A DNA stretch of 9,919 nt from Candidatus Faecalibacterium faecipullorum (GTDB taxonomy: Bacteria; Bacillota; Clostridia; Oscillospirales; Ruminococcaceae), in contig DWXX01000124.1 in assembly GCA_019118985.1 (NCBI GenBank), positions 1 to 9,919 on the forward strand, in the 5' to 3' direction. Positions 1 through 8,182 of the stretch are shown piece after piece. The notes beneath the pieces are model-generated. The model saw nothing but the letters and a program-made list of their open reading frames with translations. It made no database searches and had not been told where the DNA came from. The position numbers and the translations under genes are program-made. The stretch's first letter is position 1. Each line of letters opens with the position of its first letter.

Positions 1-2369
<2,369 letters not shown>

Positions 2370-2390
2370 GCAACTGAAAAAGAAGTCAAA

Positions 2391-2433
2391 AACGGCGTTC
2401 CCATCCTGGTCCGGCCTGGGGACGCCGTTCTTT
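2391..2433 (+). terminator. Terminator-like hairpin between ileS and lspA
   Basis: The arm AACGGCGTTCCC (2391-2402) pairs with GGGGACGCCGTT (2418-2429) over 12 positions with a single G-U wobble, around a 15-base loop. It is followed by CTTTG. The T-run is short, so termination may be partial. The lspA ribosome binding site AGGAG starts only 3 bases after the T-run, which leaves no room for a separate lspA promoter. The hairpin could instead be a processing or stability element. Confidence 0.6.
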
Positions 2434-2447
2434 GCAGGAGTCGTTTT

Positions 2448-2927
2448 ATGTTTGTGTTCCTGAATCTCGTCTGCATCGCGGCGCTGGTGGGCATCGACCA
2501 GGCCATCAAGCTCTGGGCGGTGCGCGCCTTGCAGCCGGTGGGGGCGATGCCCCTCATCCCCCACGTCGTCGAGCTGCGCTTCACCTACAACGAGGGGATG
2601 GCCTTCAGCCTGCTGTGGGGCCGGCAGGAGATCCTGATCGCCGCCACCAGCATCGGGATGCTGGCCATCGCCTGGTGGCTATTCACCCACTGCCAGAACG
2701 ACCCGGTCCAGCGCTGGGCCATCGTCCTGGTGCTGGGGGGCGGCATCGGCAACCTGATCGACCGCATCGCCGCCGGCAGGGTGGTGGACTATATCAACCT
2801 GCTGTTCATGGATTTCGCCATCTTCAACTTTGCCGACATCTGCGTCTGCGTGGGGATGGCCCTGTGGGTCCTGGCCGTCATCCTGGAAGAGCGCCGCGCC
2901 GCCGGCGGTTCAAACGAGGGCAAGTGA
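2448..2927 (+). CDS. lspA: Lipoprotein signal peptidase II
   Basis: Integral membrane aspartyl protease that removes the signal peptide from diacylglyceryl-modified prolipoproteins. Its 159 residues match the usual family size. The boxes are in order: D17-Q-A-I-K21 in the first helix; N48-E-G-M-A-F-S; GGGIGNLIDR (residues 97-106); RVVDYI with D114; and FNFADI with D130. D114 and D130 are the expected catalytic aspartates, corresponding to D124 and D143 of the Pseudomonas enzyme. Four hydrophobic segments are visible, near residues 1-16, 62-80, 90-104 and 125-147. The ATG at 2448 is supported by AGGAG at 2436-2440 with 7-base spacing. The rluD-family gene starts 3 bases after its stop, and ileS-lspA-rluD is a common Gram-positive order, so the gene is probably in an operon. 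Nothing essential is missing. Confidence 0.96.
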   Translation: MFVFLNLVCIAALVGIDQAIKLWAVRALQPVGAMPLIPHVVELRFTYNEGMAFSLLWGRQEILIAATSIGMLAIAWWLFTHCQNDPVQRWAIVLVLGGGIGNLIDRIAAGRVVDYINLLFMDFAIFNFADICVCVGMALWVLAVILEERRAAGGSNEGK

Positions 2928-2930
2928 CCG

Positions 2931-3863
2931 ATGGAACAGCGTGAATTTGCCGTCGAAGCCGAGGCCGCCGGCCAGCGGCTCGACCGCTTCCTGGCAGGGG
3001 AGGACACCGGGCTGTCCCGCAGCGCGCTGCAGGCCCTGATCGCCGAGGGGCATGTGCTGGCAAACGCGCGCCCGGCGGCCAAGAGCCTCAAGGTCAAGGC
3101 GGGGGACGTCATCCTGGTCGAGATCCCCGACGCCGCCCCCCTCGAGGCCGCGCCGCAGGACATCCCCCTTGACATCGTCTATGAGGACGAGCACCTGCTG
3201 GTGGTCAACAAGCCCAAGGGGATGGTGGTCCACCCCGCACCCGGCAACCCCGACGGCACCCTGGTCAACGCCCTGCTGTGGCACTGCCGCGGCAGCCTGT
3301 CGGGGATCGGCGGGGTGGTCCGCCCCGGCATCGTCCACCGCATCGACAAGGACACCAGCGGCCTGCTGGTGGTGGCCAAAGACGACGCCACCCACATGGG
3401 GCTGTCCCGGCAGATGGCCGAGCACAGCGTCCGGCGGGCCTACCAGACGGTGGTCTACGGCGGCTTTGGGGCGGACGAGGGGTATGTGGAAGGGTATCTC
3501 GGCCGGTCCAAAACCGACCGCAAGAAGATGGCGGTCCTGCCCGAGGGGACGCCCCACGCCAAGTACGCCTACACCGGCTGGCGGGTGCTGGAGCGGCTGG
3601 GGGACTTCACATTGCTGGAGTGCCGCCTCAAGACCGGGCGCACCCATCAGATCCGGGTGCACATGGCCTCCATCCATCACCCGGTGGCGGGGGACCCCGT
3701 CTACGGGCCCCGCAGCTGCATCACCAGCCTGCACGGGCAGTGCCTGCACGCCAAGACCCTGGGGTTCATCCACCCCATTACCGGGGCGCAGCTGTCCTTT
3801 GACAGCCCGTTGCCCGACTACTTCACCCATTTTCTGGACGGATTGAGGAGGACACGCCCATGA
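2931..3863 (+). CDS. RluD-family 23S rRNA pseudouridine synthase
   Basis: RluA/RluD-family enzyme that converts specific uridines in large-subunit rRNA to pseudouridine. The 310 residues are normal for the family. An S4 RNA-binding domain covers about residues 15-78 (QRLDRFLA...VKAGDVILVE). The catalytic domain follows with VVNKPKGMVVHP, the HRIDKDTSGLLV motif holding nucleophile D139 (the same number as in E. coli RluD), and RTHQIRVHM from R237 followed by HPVAGDPVYG. All key residues are present. The ATG at 2931 is 3 bases after the lspA stop, with GAGGG (2916-2920) as a possible ribosome binding site inside lspA. The end overlaps the next gene by 4 bases (ATGA). Position after lspA favours the RluD subfamily (positions 1911, 1915 and 1917 in E. 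coli), but the target uridines cannot be read from sequence, so no symbol is given. Confidence 0.95.
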   Translation: MEQREFAVEAEAAGQRLDRFLAGEDTGLSRSALQALIAEGHVLANARPAAKSLKVKAGDVILVEIPDAAPLEAAPQDIPLDIVYEDEHLLVVNKPKGMVVHPAPGNPDGTLVNALLWHCRGSLSGIGGVVRPGIVHRIDKDTSGLLVVAKDDATHMGLSRQMAEHSVRRAYQTVVYGGFGADEGYVEGYLGRSKTDRKKMAVLPEGTPHAKYAYTGWRVLERLGDFTLLECRLKTGRTHQIRVHMASIHHPVAGDPVYGPRSCITSLHGQCLHAKTLGFIHPITGAQLSFDSPLPDYFTHFLDGLRRTRP

Positions 3864-4684
3864 AGCAGGCGCTCGGTTCCACCCTGGTCCTCTGCGACCT
3901 GGACGCCCTGATGCTGGGCCCCGACGGCAACCTGACCCAGGTGCTGCGGGATGTGCTGCAGCTGTTCACCGCGCGCGGGGGGCGGCTGACCATCTTTTCC
4001 CAGAAGACGCCGCGGGCGGTGCGGACCATCTTGGGCAGCGTGCCGCTGGCCGCCCCCGCCATCCTCTGCGGCGGGGCGCTGGTCTACAGCTTCGCGGCGG
4101 GGGCGGGGCAGCCGATGGGCAGCTTCGCCGCGCTGGGGGACGGCTTCCTCACCCGGCTGCCCGCCGCGCCGGGGGTGGGGGTGGCCCTGCAGATGAAGGA
4201 CGGCGCCACCCGGGTGTTCCGGATGAGCCGCGCGCTGGAGCGCCACCTCCGCCGGGAGTGGACCCCCTACCTGCTGACAAAGCCCGAGGGGCTGTCCAGC
4301 GATGATGTGCTGCGGGTGCTGCTCTACCAGGACGCCAGGACCATCCCCGCCCTGCAGACCTTCGAGAAGGCGCTGGAGGAAAGCGGCGCCCCCCTCCGGC
4401 AGGAGCGGCTGGCCATCGACTGCCTGGCTTTGACCCCCGACGCCGTCAGCATGGGGGCGGCTTTCAGCGCGGTCTGCGCGTCGGCCATGCTCTCGCCTGA
4501 AAAGGTGACGGTGCTGGCGGGCAGCGCCCCCATGGCGGAGCTGATGCGGCTGGCAGGGCAGAGCGCCGCCGCCTTCGACGCGCCCGCCGAGGTGCGGCTG
4601 GCCGCGGGGCAGATCACCCTCTGCCGGGCGTCGGGCGGGGCCGCCGCCGAGTACCTCTATCAGCTGGTGCGCAGCAGCGGGTGA
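3860..4684 (+). CDS. HAD-superfamily Cof-like protein, probably catalytically inactive
   Basis: The 274-residue protein follows the layout of Cof-type (type IIB cap) HAD phosphatases. Motif I is recognisable as LVLCDLDALML, with D13 and D15 present but the usual DGT replaced by DAL. Motif II may be S47 in LTIFSQKTP. ILCGGALVYSF (68-78) corresponds to the ITSNGA(L/R)V region. The later motifs are eroded: the KG of motif III is M198-G199, and the GDxxND acidic motif IV appears as AGSAPMAELM (220-229), with Ser222 and Ala226 at the two Asp positions. Loss of the magnesium-binding acids suggests a pseudoenzyme or a regulatory or structural role. The ATG at 3860 overlaps the upstream stop and is preceded by GAGGAGG (3845-3851) at 8-base spacing, so it is translationally coupled to the pseudouridine synthase. 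A strong terminator follows. Fold assignment is fairly confident; function is unknown. Confidence 0.8.
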   Translation: MKQALGSTLVLCDLDALMLGPDGNLTQVLRDVLQLFTARGGRLTIFSQKTPRAVRTILGSVPLAAPAILCGGALVYSFAAGAGQPMGSFAALGDGFLTRLPAAPGVGVALQMKDGATRVFRMSRALERHLRREWTPYLLTKPEGLSSDDVLRVLLYQDARTIPALQTFEKALEESGAPLRQERLAIDCLALTPDAVSMGAAFSAVCASAMLSPEKVTVLAGSAPMAELMRLAGQSAAAFDAPAEVRLAAGQITLCRASGGAAAEYLYQLVRSSG

Positions 4685-4718
4685 AGGCGCGCCGCGGCAA
4701 AACAGGGCGGCAAAACGG

Positions 4719-4724
4719 TAAAAT
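4719..4724 (+). promoter_or_regulatory. Weak -10 candidate (TAAAAT) upstream of the terminator
   Basis: TAAAAT matches the sigma-A -10 consensus at 5 of 6 positions and lies in the AT-richer gap after the HAD gene. At 17-base spacing the -35 position reads GGCAAA, which is poor. If it is used, the transcript would run through the 4733-4768 hairpin before reaching the comEA-like gene. This is a weak call based on one hexamer. Confidence 0.2.
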
Positions 4725-4732
4725 CCCTGTAA

Positions 4733-4768
4733 AAAGTTCCCCGCACCGGCGCGGGGGACTTTCTTTTT
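4733..4768 (+). terminator. Strong intrinsic terminator after the HAD gene
   Basis: AAAGTTCCCCGC (4733-4744) pairs with GCGGGGGACTTT (4751-4762) over 12 positions with one G-U wobble. The loop is the 6 bases ACCGGC, and CTTTTT follows at 4763-4768. It closes the ileS-lspA-rluD-HAD run. The AAAGGA ribosome binding site of the next gene lies only 3 bases beyond, so read-through could act as attenuation for that gene. Confidence 0.85.
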
Positions 4769-4776
4769 GCGAAAGG

Positions 4777-4791
4777 ATAGGGTACAATGAA
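4777..4791 (+). repeat. 15-base promoter-like repeat, copy 1
   Basis: ATAGGGTACAATGAA occurs here and again, identically, at 8661-8675. TACAAT (4783-4788) is a plausible -10 element. The -35 position at 17-base spacing (4760-4765, TTTCTT) is poor and lies inside the terminator. The A and T of TACAAT are the first two bases of the comEA-like start codon, so a transcript begun here would lack that start codon. Confidence 0.55.
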
Positions 4792-5140
4792 GAGGAAATG
4801 CCTGAGCAGGCGGGAGGCGCTGTTCCTGCTGACGGCGGCGGCGCTGTCGGGGGCGTTGGCCGTCCTTGCTTTGCGGGACGCCGCGCCTTTGGCGCCGCCG
4901 GACGGCCCCGGGGCAGCCCACACCCCCGGTACGCTGCTGAGCGCGGCGCGGGTGGACCTGAACACCGCCGGGCTCGAGGCGCTGTGCACGTTGCCCGGCA
5001 TCGGCCCGGCGAAGGCACGGGCCATCCTGGAGGACCGGGCGGCCAACGGCCGGTACCTGCGCGTCGAGGATGTGACGCGGGTGAGCGGCATCACCCACAA
5101 CACCATCAAGGACTGGGGCCCCATCGCCTATGTGAGCTGA
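4787..5140 (+). CDS. Short ComEA-type helix-hairpin-helix protein, membrane anchored
   Basis: The 117-residue protein has a basic N-terminus (MKRKCLSRRE), one hydrophobic segment (about 11-29), a Pro/Ala-rich linker (31-54) and a double helix-hairpin-helix DNA-binding domain (about 56-112). The domain shows VDLNTAG, LPGIGPAKARAI and VSGITHNTIKDWG. This matches the C-terminal DNA-binding part of ComEA, the surface receptor that binds incoming DNA during natural transformation. No SLBB domain is present, unlike many Firmicute ComEA proteins of about 200 residues, and no comEC or comEB is nearby. The ATG at 4787 has AAAGGA (4772-4777) at 9-base spacing and gives a classic positive-inside anchor. 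The next in-frame start-like codon, a TTG, is inside the membrane segment. A role in DNA uptake is inference; a small generic HhH protein is the alternative. Confidence 0.85.
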   Translation: MKRKCLSRREALFLLTAAALSGALAVLALRDAAPLAPPDGPGAAHTPGTLLSAARVDLNTAGLEALCTLPGIGPAKARAILEDRAANGRYLRVEDVTRVSGITHNTIKDWGPIAYVS

Positions 5141-5171
5141 GGGCCCGCGATCAAAAGGGGAATGAGGAACG

Positions 5172-7490
5172 ATGAAGGAAGATAGCATTTTTATCAACCG
5201 CGAGCTGAGCTGGCTGGACTTCAACCAGCGGGTGCTGGTGCTGGGCAAGGACAAGAACGTCCCCCTGGCCGAGCAGCTGAAATTCCTGGCCATCTACGGC
5301 TCCAACCTGGACGAGTTTTTCATGGTGCGGGTGGGCTCGCTGCAGGAGCGGGCCAACCTCAAGGAGAAAAAGTCCAAGCCCGAAAACAAGACCAACATGA
5401 CCCCCGAAGAGCAGCTGAACGCCATCATGCCCAAGACGGCGGCGCTGCAGGCGGACTGCGACAAGTACTACCACAAGGCCCTCGAGGCGCTGGCCGAGCA
5501 CGGCTACCGCAAGGTCAACTTTGAGAAGCTGAGCAAGGAGGAGGACCGCTTCTGGAAGAAATACTTCCTGAGCGAGCTGTTCCCCATCCTCAGCCCGCAG
5601 ATCGTCGACCACCGCCACCCCTTCCCCTTTTTGCGCAACAAGGAGATCTACCTCGGCGTTCTGCTGCGGGACAAGAAGGAAGGGGAGACCAGCCTCGGCA
5701 TCATCCCCATCTCCAGCCAGATGGAGCGGCTGTGCTTCCTCAAAAAGGACGGCGAGACCCTCTTCGCCCTCACCGAGGAGATGGTCTACCACTATGTCAG
5801 CATGGTCTTTGCCAAGGAGAGCATCGTTGAAAAGTGCCTGTTCCGCGTCACCCGCAACGCCGACATCGACGTCAAAGAGGGGATGATGGACCACGACATC
5901 GACTACCGCGAGATCATGACCGAGCTGCTCAAGCGCCGGCGCAAGCTGGCCGCCGTCCGGCTGCAGGTCACCCCCGCCCCCGCGCCCGAGATCGTCAAGA
6001 TGCTCTGCGACCGGCTGCTGCTGAGCCACCGCCGCGTCTTTGAGCAGAAGAGCCCGCTGGACCTCAGCTTCTTCTACAAGCTGGACACCCGCATCGAGAA
6101 CGACGGCCACAGCGAGCTGTTCTACGCCCCCGCCCGCCCCATGCTGCCCCCCCTCCACTACAGCCTGACCAAAGAGGTGCAGAGCCACGACGTGCTGCTG
6201 TATTACCCCTACCAGTCCATCCGGCCCTTCATCCTGATGCTCAAGAAGGCCGCGCGGGACCCCGACGTCATCTCGATCAAGATGACCCTCTACCGCCTGG
6301 CGCGGGAGTCGCAGATCGTGCAGGCCCTGGTGGACGCCGCCGAGAACGGCAAGGAAGTGGTGGCCCTGGTCGAGCTGCGGGCCCGCTTTGACGAGCAGAA
6401 CAACATCGACTGGTCCAAGCAGCTGGAAGAAGCGGGCTGCACGGTGGTCTACGGCTTCGAGGACTACAAGGTCCACTCCAAGCTGACCCTCATCACCCGC
6501 AAGAACCCCGCCGGCGGCTATTCCTATATCACCCAGATCGGCACCGGCAACTACAACGAAAAGACCAGCGAGCTGTACACCGACCTGTCCTTCATCACCG
6601 CCGACCCCGACATCGGGGCCGAGGCGGCGGGGGTGTTCCAGAACCTGGCGGTGCAGCAGCTGACCGAAGAGACCGACCAGATGCTGGTGGCCCCCCTGCG
6701 GTTCAAGAGCGTCCTGCTGGACGAGATGGACCGCGTCATCGAGGCCGCCCGCCTGGGTCGCCCGGCGTCGATGATCCTGAAAAACAACTCGATCAGCGAC
6801 CGGGACATCATCCTCAAGCTGGAGGAAGCCAGCTGCGCCGGCGTCCGGATCGACATGATCGTCCGCGGCATCTGCTGCGTCCGGGCGCAGGTGCCCGGCA
6901 AGACCGAGAACCTGCACATCCGCAGCATCGTCGGCCGCTACCTCGAGCACGCCCGCATCTACAGCTTCTTCGATGGGCGGGAGACCCGCATCTACATCGC
7001 CTCGGGCGACTTTTTGACCCGCAACACCGAGTGCCGGGTGGAGGTGGGCGTCCGCATCCAGGACCCCGCCCTGGTGGACAAGCTGACCGCCATCCTGAAG
7101 ATGCAGCTGGCCGACAACGTCAACGCCCGCGAGATGGGCTCCGACGGCAGCTATCAGAAGGTCAAGCCCGCCCCCGGCGAGCCGCTGGTCAACAGCCAGA
7201 TGGGGATGTACGAGCTGTTCCGGGACGACTGGACCGGCGGCGCGCCCGCTGCGCAGCCTGCGCCTGCCGCGCCCAAAGCGCAGCCCCCTGTGCAGGAGCG
7301 GAAAGCCCCCGCGCCGCAGCCGTCTGCCCCGGCGCAGCCCGCGCCGGCGGCAAAGCCCGCCCCCGTCCATGAGCCGGCCGCCGTGGCGCAGCCGGCACAG
7401 CCGGCGCCCCCCCTCGCGGCGGAAGAAAAGCCCGAACAGGGCTTCCTCACCCGGCTGCGCCGGGCGCTGTTCGGCCGCCGCAGCCGCTGA
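5172..7490 (+). CDS. ppk1: Polyphosphate kinase 1 with an extra C-terminal tail
   Basis: Reversibly polymerises the ATP gamma-phosphate into inorganic polyphosphate. The N-terminal domain starts with the diagnostic FINRELSWLDFN (residues 7-18). The phospholipase-D-like C1 and C2 domains carry YKVHSKLTLI, with H435 as the expected phosphorylated histidine (the same number as in E. coli), and RYLEHARIYSF with H593, matching E. coli H592. GTGNYNEKTSELYTDLSF is also present. The core ends near residue 690, as in the roughly 690-residue E. coli enzyme. Residues 691-772 are an additional Ala/Pro-rich linker ending in an Arg-rich peptide. The ATG at 5172 gives the family N-terminus; AAGGGG (5155-5160) or GAGGA (5164-5168) may serve as ribosome binding site, the latter at very short spacing. 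No ppx is nearby. It probably shares a transcript with the comEA-like gene, 31 bases upstream. Confidence 0.97.
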   Translation: MKEDSIFINRELSWLDFNQRVLVLGKDKNVPLAEQLKFLAIYGSNLDEFFMVRVGSLQERANLKEKKSKPENKTNMTPEEQLNAIMPKTAALQADCDKYYHKALEALAEHGYRKVNFEKLSKEEDRFWKKYFLSELFPILSPQIVDHRHPFPFLRNKEIYLGVLLRDKKEGETSLGIIPISSQMERLCFLKKDGETLFALTEEMVYHYVSMVFAKESIVEKCLFRVTRNADIDVKEGMMDHDIDYREIMTELLKRRRKLAAVRLQVTPAPAPEIVKMLCDRLLLSHRRVFEQKSPLDLSFFYKLDTRIENDGHSELFYAPARPMLPPLHYSLTKEVQSHDVLLYYPYQSIRPFILMLKKAARDPDVISIKMTLYRLARESQIVQALVDAAENGKEVVALVELRARFDEQNNIDWSKQLEEAGCTVVYGFEDYKVHSKLTLITRKNPAGGYSYITQIGTGNYNEKTSELYTDLSFITADPDIGAEAAGVFQNLAVQQLTEETDQMLVAPLRFKSVLLDEMDRVIEAARLGRPASMILKNNSISDRDIILKLEEASCAGVRIDMIVRGICCVRAQVPGKTENLHIRSIVGRYLEHARIYSFFDGRETRIYIASGDFLTRNTECRVEVGVRIQDPALVDKLTAILKMQLADNVNAREMGSDGSYQKVKPAPGEPLVNSQMGMYELFRDDWTGGAPAAQPAPAAPKAQPPVQERKAPAPQPSAPAQPAPAAKPAPVHEPAAVAQPAQPAPPLAAEEKPEQGFLTRLRRALFGRRSR
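7242..7487 (+). other. Ala/Pro-rich linker and Arg-rich tip of PPK1
   Basis: Codes for PPK1 residues 691-772. In residues 691-750, 41 of 60 positions are Ala or Pro, arranged as imperfect PAPAA/AQPAP repeats, which indicates an extended disordered linker. The last 16 residues, GFLTRLRRALFGRRSR, contain six Arg alternating with Leu/Phe and could form a basic amphipathic helix. The segment is absent from the standard E. coli-length enzyme. Binding of membrane, polyphosphate or nucleic acid by the tip is inference. Confidence 0.75.
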
Positions 7491-7552
7491 GGCCGGCATA
7501 ACCCCGCCTGCCGCCCGCATAGGATAGTCCCGGGACAAAGGGGGCGTTCGCG

Positions 7553-8182
7553 GTGCAGGCAAGACACGCAAAAAGGGCGATCCACAGACAGAACGCAGCC
7601 CGGGGCCGGCCCCGGGCCGGGCGGTCTGCCCGCCCATCGGCCGCCGGGCGCAGATGCCTGGCGGCCCTTTTGTGCGGGCTGCTGTGCTGCGCCGCCCTGC
7701 TGGCTTTGCGTGCCTGCGCGGCGCCGCCCGCCCCGGCGGGGTGCAGCCTGCGCACCGCCCGGCTGGAGGGGGCCTTCACCTTCCCGCTGGGGGGCGAAGG
7801 CTGGAGCCTCTCCTCGGGGTACGGCTGGCGGGCCGACCCGCTGGCTGAAAACGGCGGCGGGGCGGACACCTTCCACAAAGGGGTGGACCTCGCCTGCGCC
7901 GAGGGCACCCCGGTGCTGGCCGCGCAGGACGGGGTGGTCATCGCGGCGCAGCGCAGCGCCAGCTACGGCAACTGGCTGCGGGTGGTCCATGCCAATGGGG
8001 CCGAGACCCTCTACGCCCATCTGCAGTACCTCTACGCCCGCCCGGGGCAGGTGGTGCGCGCGGGGCAGACCCTGGGCACCGCCGGGCAGACCGGCCGGGC
8101 CACCGGGCCGCACCTCCACTTCGAGGTGCTGGTGCGGGCGGTCCGGTACGACCCGTCGGCCCTGCTGGGGCTGGCAGGGTGA
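7553..8182 (+). CDS. M23 (LytM-type) metallopeptidase, membrane anchored, SpoIVFA-like context
   Basis: The 209-residue protein begins with a strongly basic cytoplasmic segment (residues 1-34, with ten Arg and one Lys), then one hydrophobic anchor (about 35-52) unusually rich in Cys. A Pro/Ala linker and an M23 peptidase domain (about 71-209) follow. Zinc ligands H108 and D112 (FHKGVDL) and H189 (PHLHFEV), and catalytic-site H156 (YAHL) and H187, are all present, so it may be an active peptidoglycan endopeptidase outside the membrane. LRAC at 52-55 is a poor lipobox. GTG at 7553 is chosen because AAAGGGGG (7537-7544) lies 8 bases upstream and no other in-frame start precedes the anchor. It overlaps the M50 gene by 4 bases. 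The pairing recalls spoIVFA-spoIVFB, where SpoIVFA is a membrane-anchored M23-domain regulator; SpoIIQ-like or general cell-wall roles are alternatives. Confidence 0.88.
   Translation: MQARHAKRAIHRQNAARGRPRAGRSARPSAAGRRCLAALLCGLLCCAALLALRACAAPPAPAGCSLRTARLEGAFTFPLGGEGWSLSSGYGWRADPLAENGGGADTFHKGVDLACAEGTPVLAAQDGVVIAAQRSASYGNWLRVVHANGAETLYAHLQYLYARPGQVVRAGQTLGTAGQTGRATGPHLHFEVLVRAVRYDPSALLGLAG
7598..7617. repeat. 20-bp perfect palindrome in the M23 5' coding region
   Basis: GCCCGGGGCC followed by its exact reverse complement GGCCCCGGGC, made only of G and C. It lies 45 bases after the GTG start and encodes part of the Arg-rich N-terminus. A second stem, GGGCGG/CCGCCC with a 5-base loop, follows at 7619-7635. 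In mRNA these would fold near the start codon. Some or all of this could be chance in such GC-rich sequence. Confidence 0.6.

Noticed and set aside
4090..4180. Dense G-runs inside the HAD gene, possible quadruplex
   Set aside because: The loops between runs are uneven and long, and the runs are explained by GC-rich Gly/Ala codons.
4681..5175. Alternative + strand frame across the terminator and comEA-like gene
   Set aside because: It starts within the HAD stop region, reads through the intrinsic terminator and yields a low-complexity Gly/Arg/Ala product. The helix-hairpin-helix frame from 4787 explains the DNA.
2910..5293. Long minus-strand frames opposite rluD and the HAD gene (2910-3830 and 3818-5293)
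   Set aside because: Same GC-driven shadow effect. They cross several well-supported + strand genes and their terminator, and show no domain or ribosome binding site.
7527..7536. 10-bp palindrome GTCCCGGGAC upstream of the M23 gene, possible operator
   Set aside because: It is short, GC-only at its core and occurs once. No promoter elements flank it at a suitable spacing.
5151..7637. Very long minus-strand open frame (828 codons) opposite ppk1
   Set aside because: Its product is a Val/Gly/Asp/Leu/His-rich string with no recognisable domain. It mirrors the codon pattern of ppk1 in GC-rich DNA, where stop codons are rare on the opposite strand. PPK1 itself is unambiguous.
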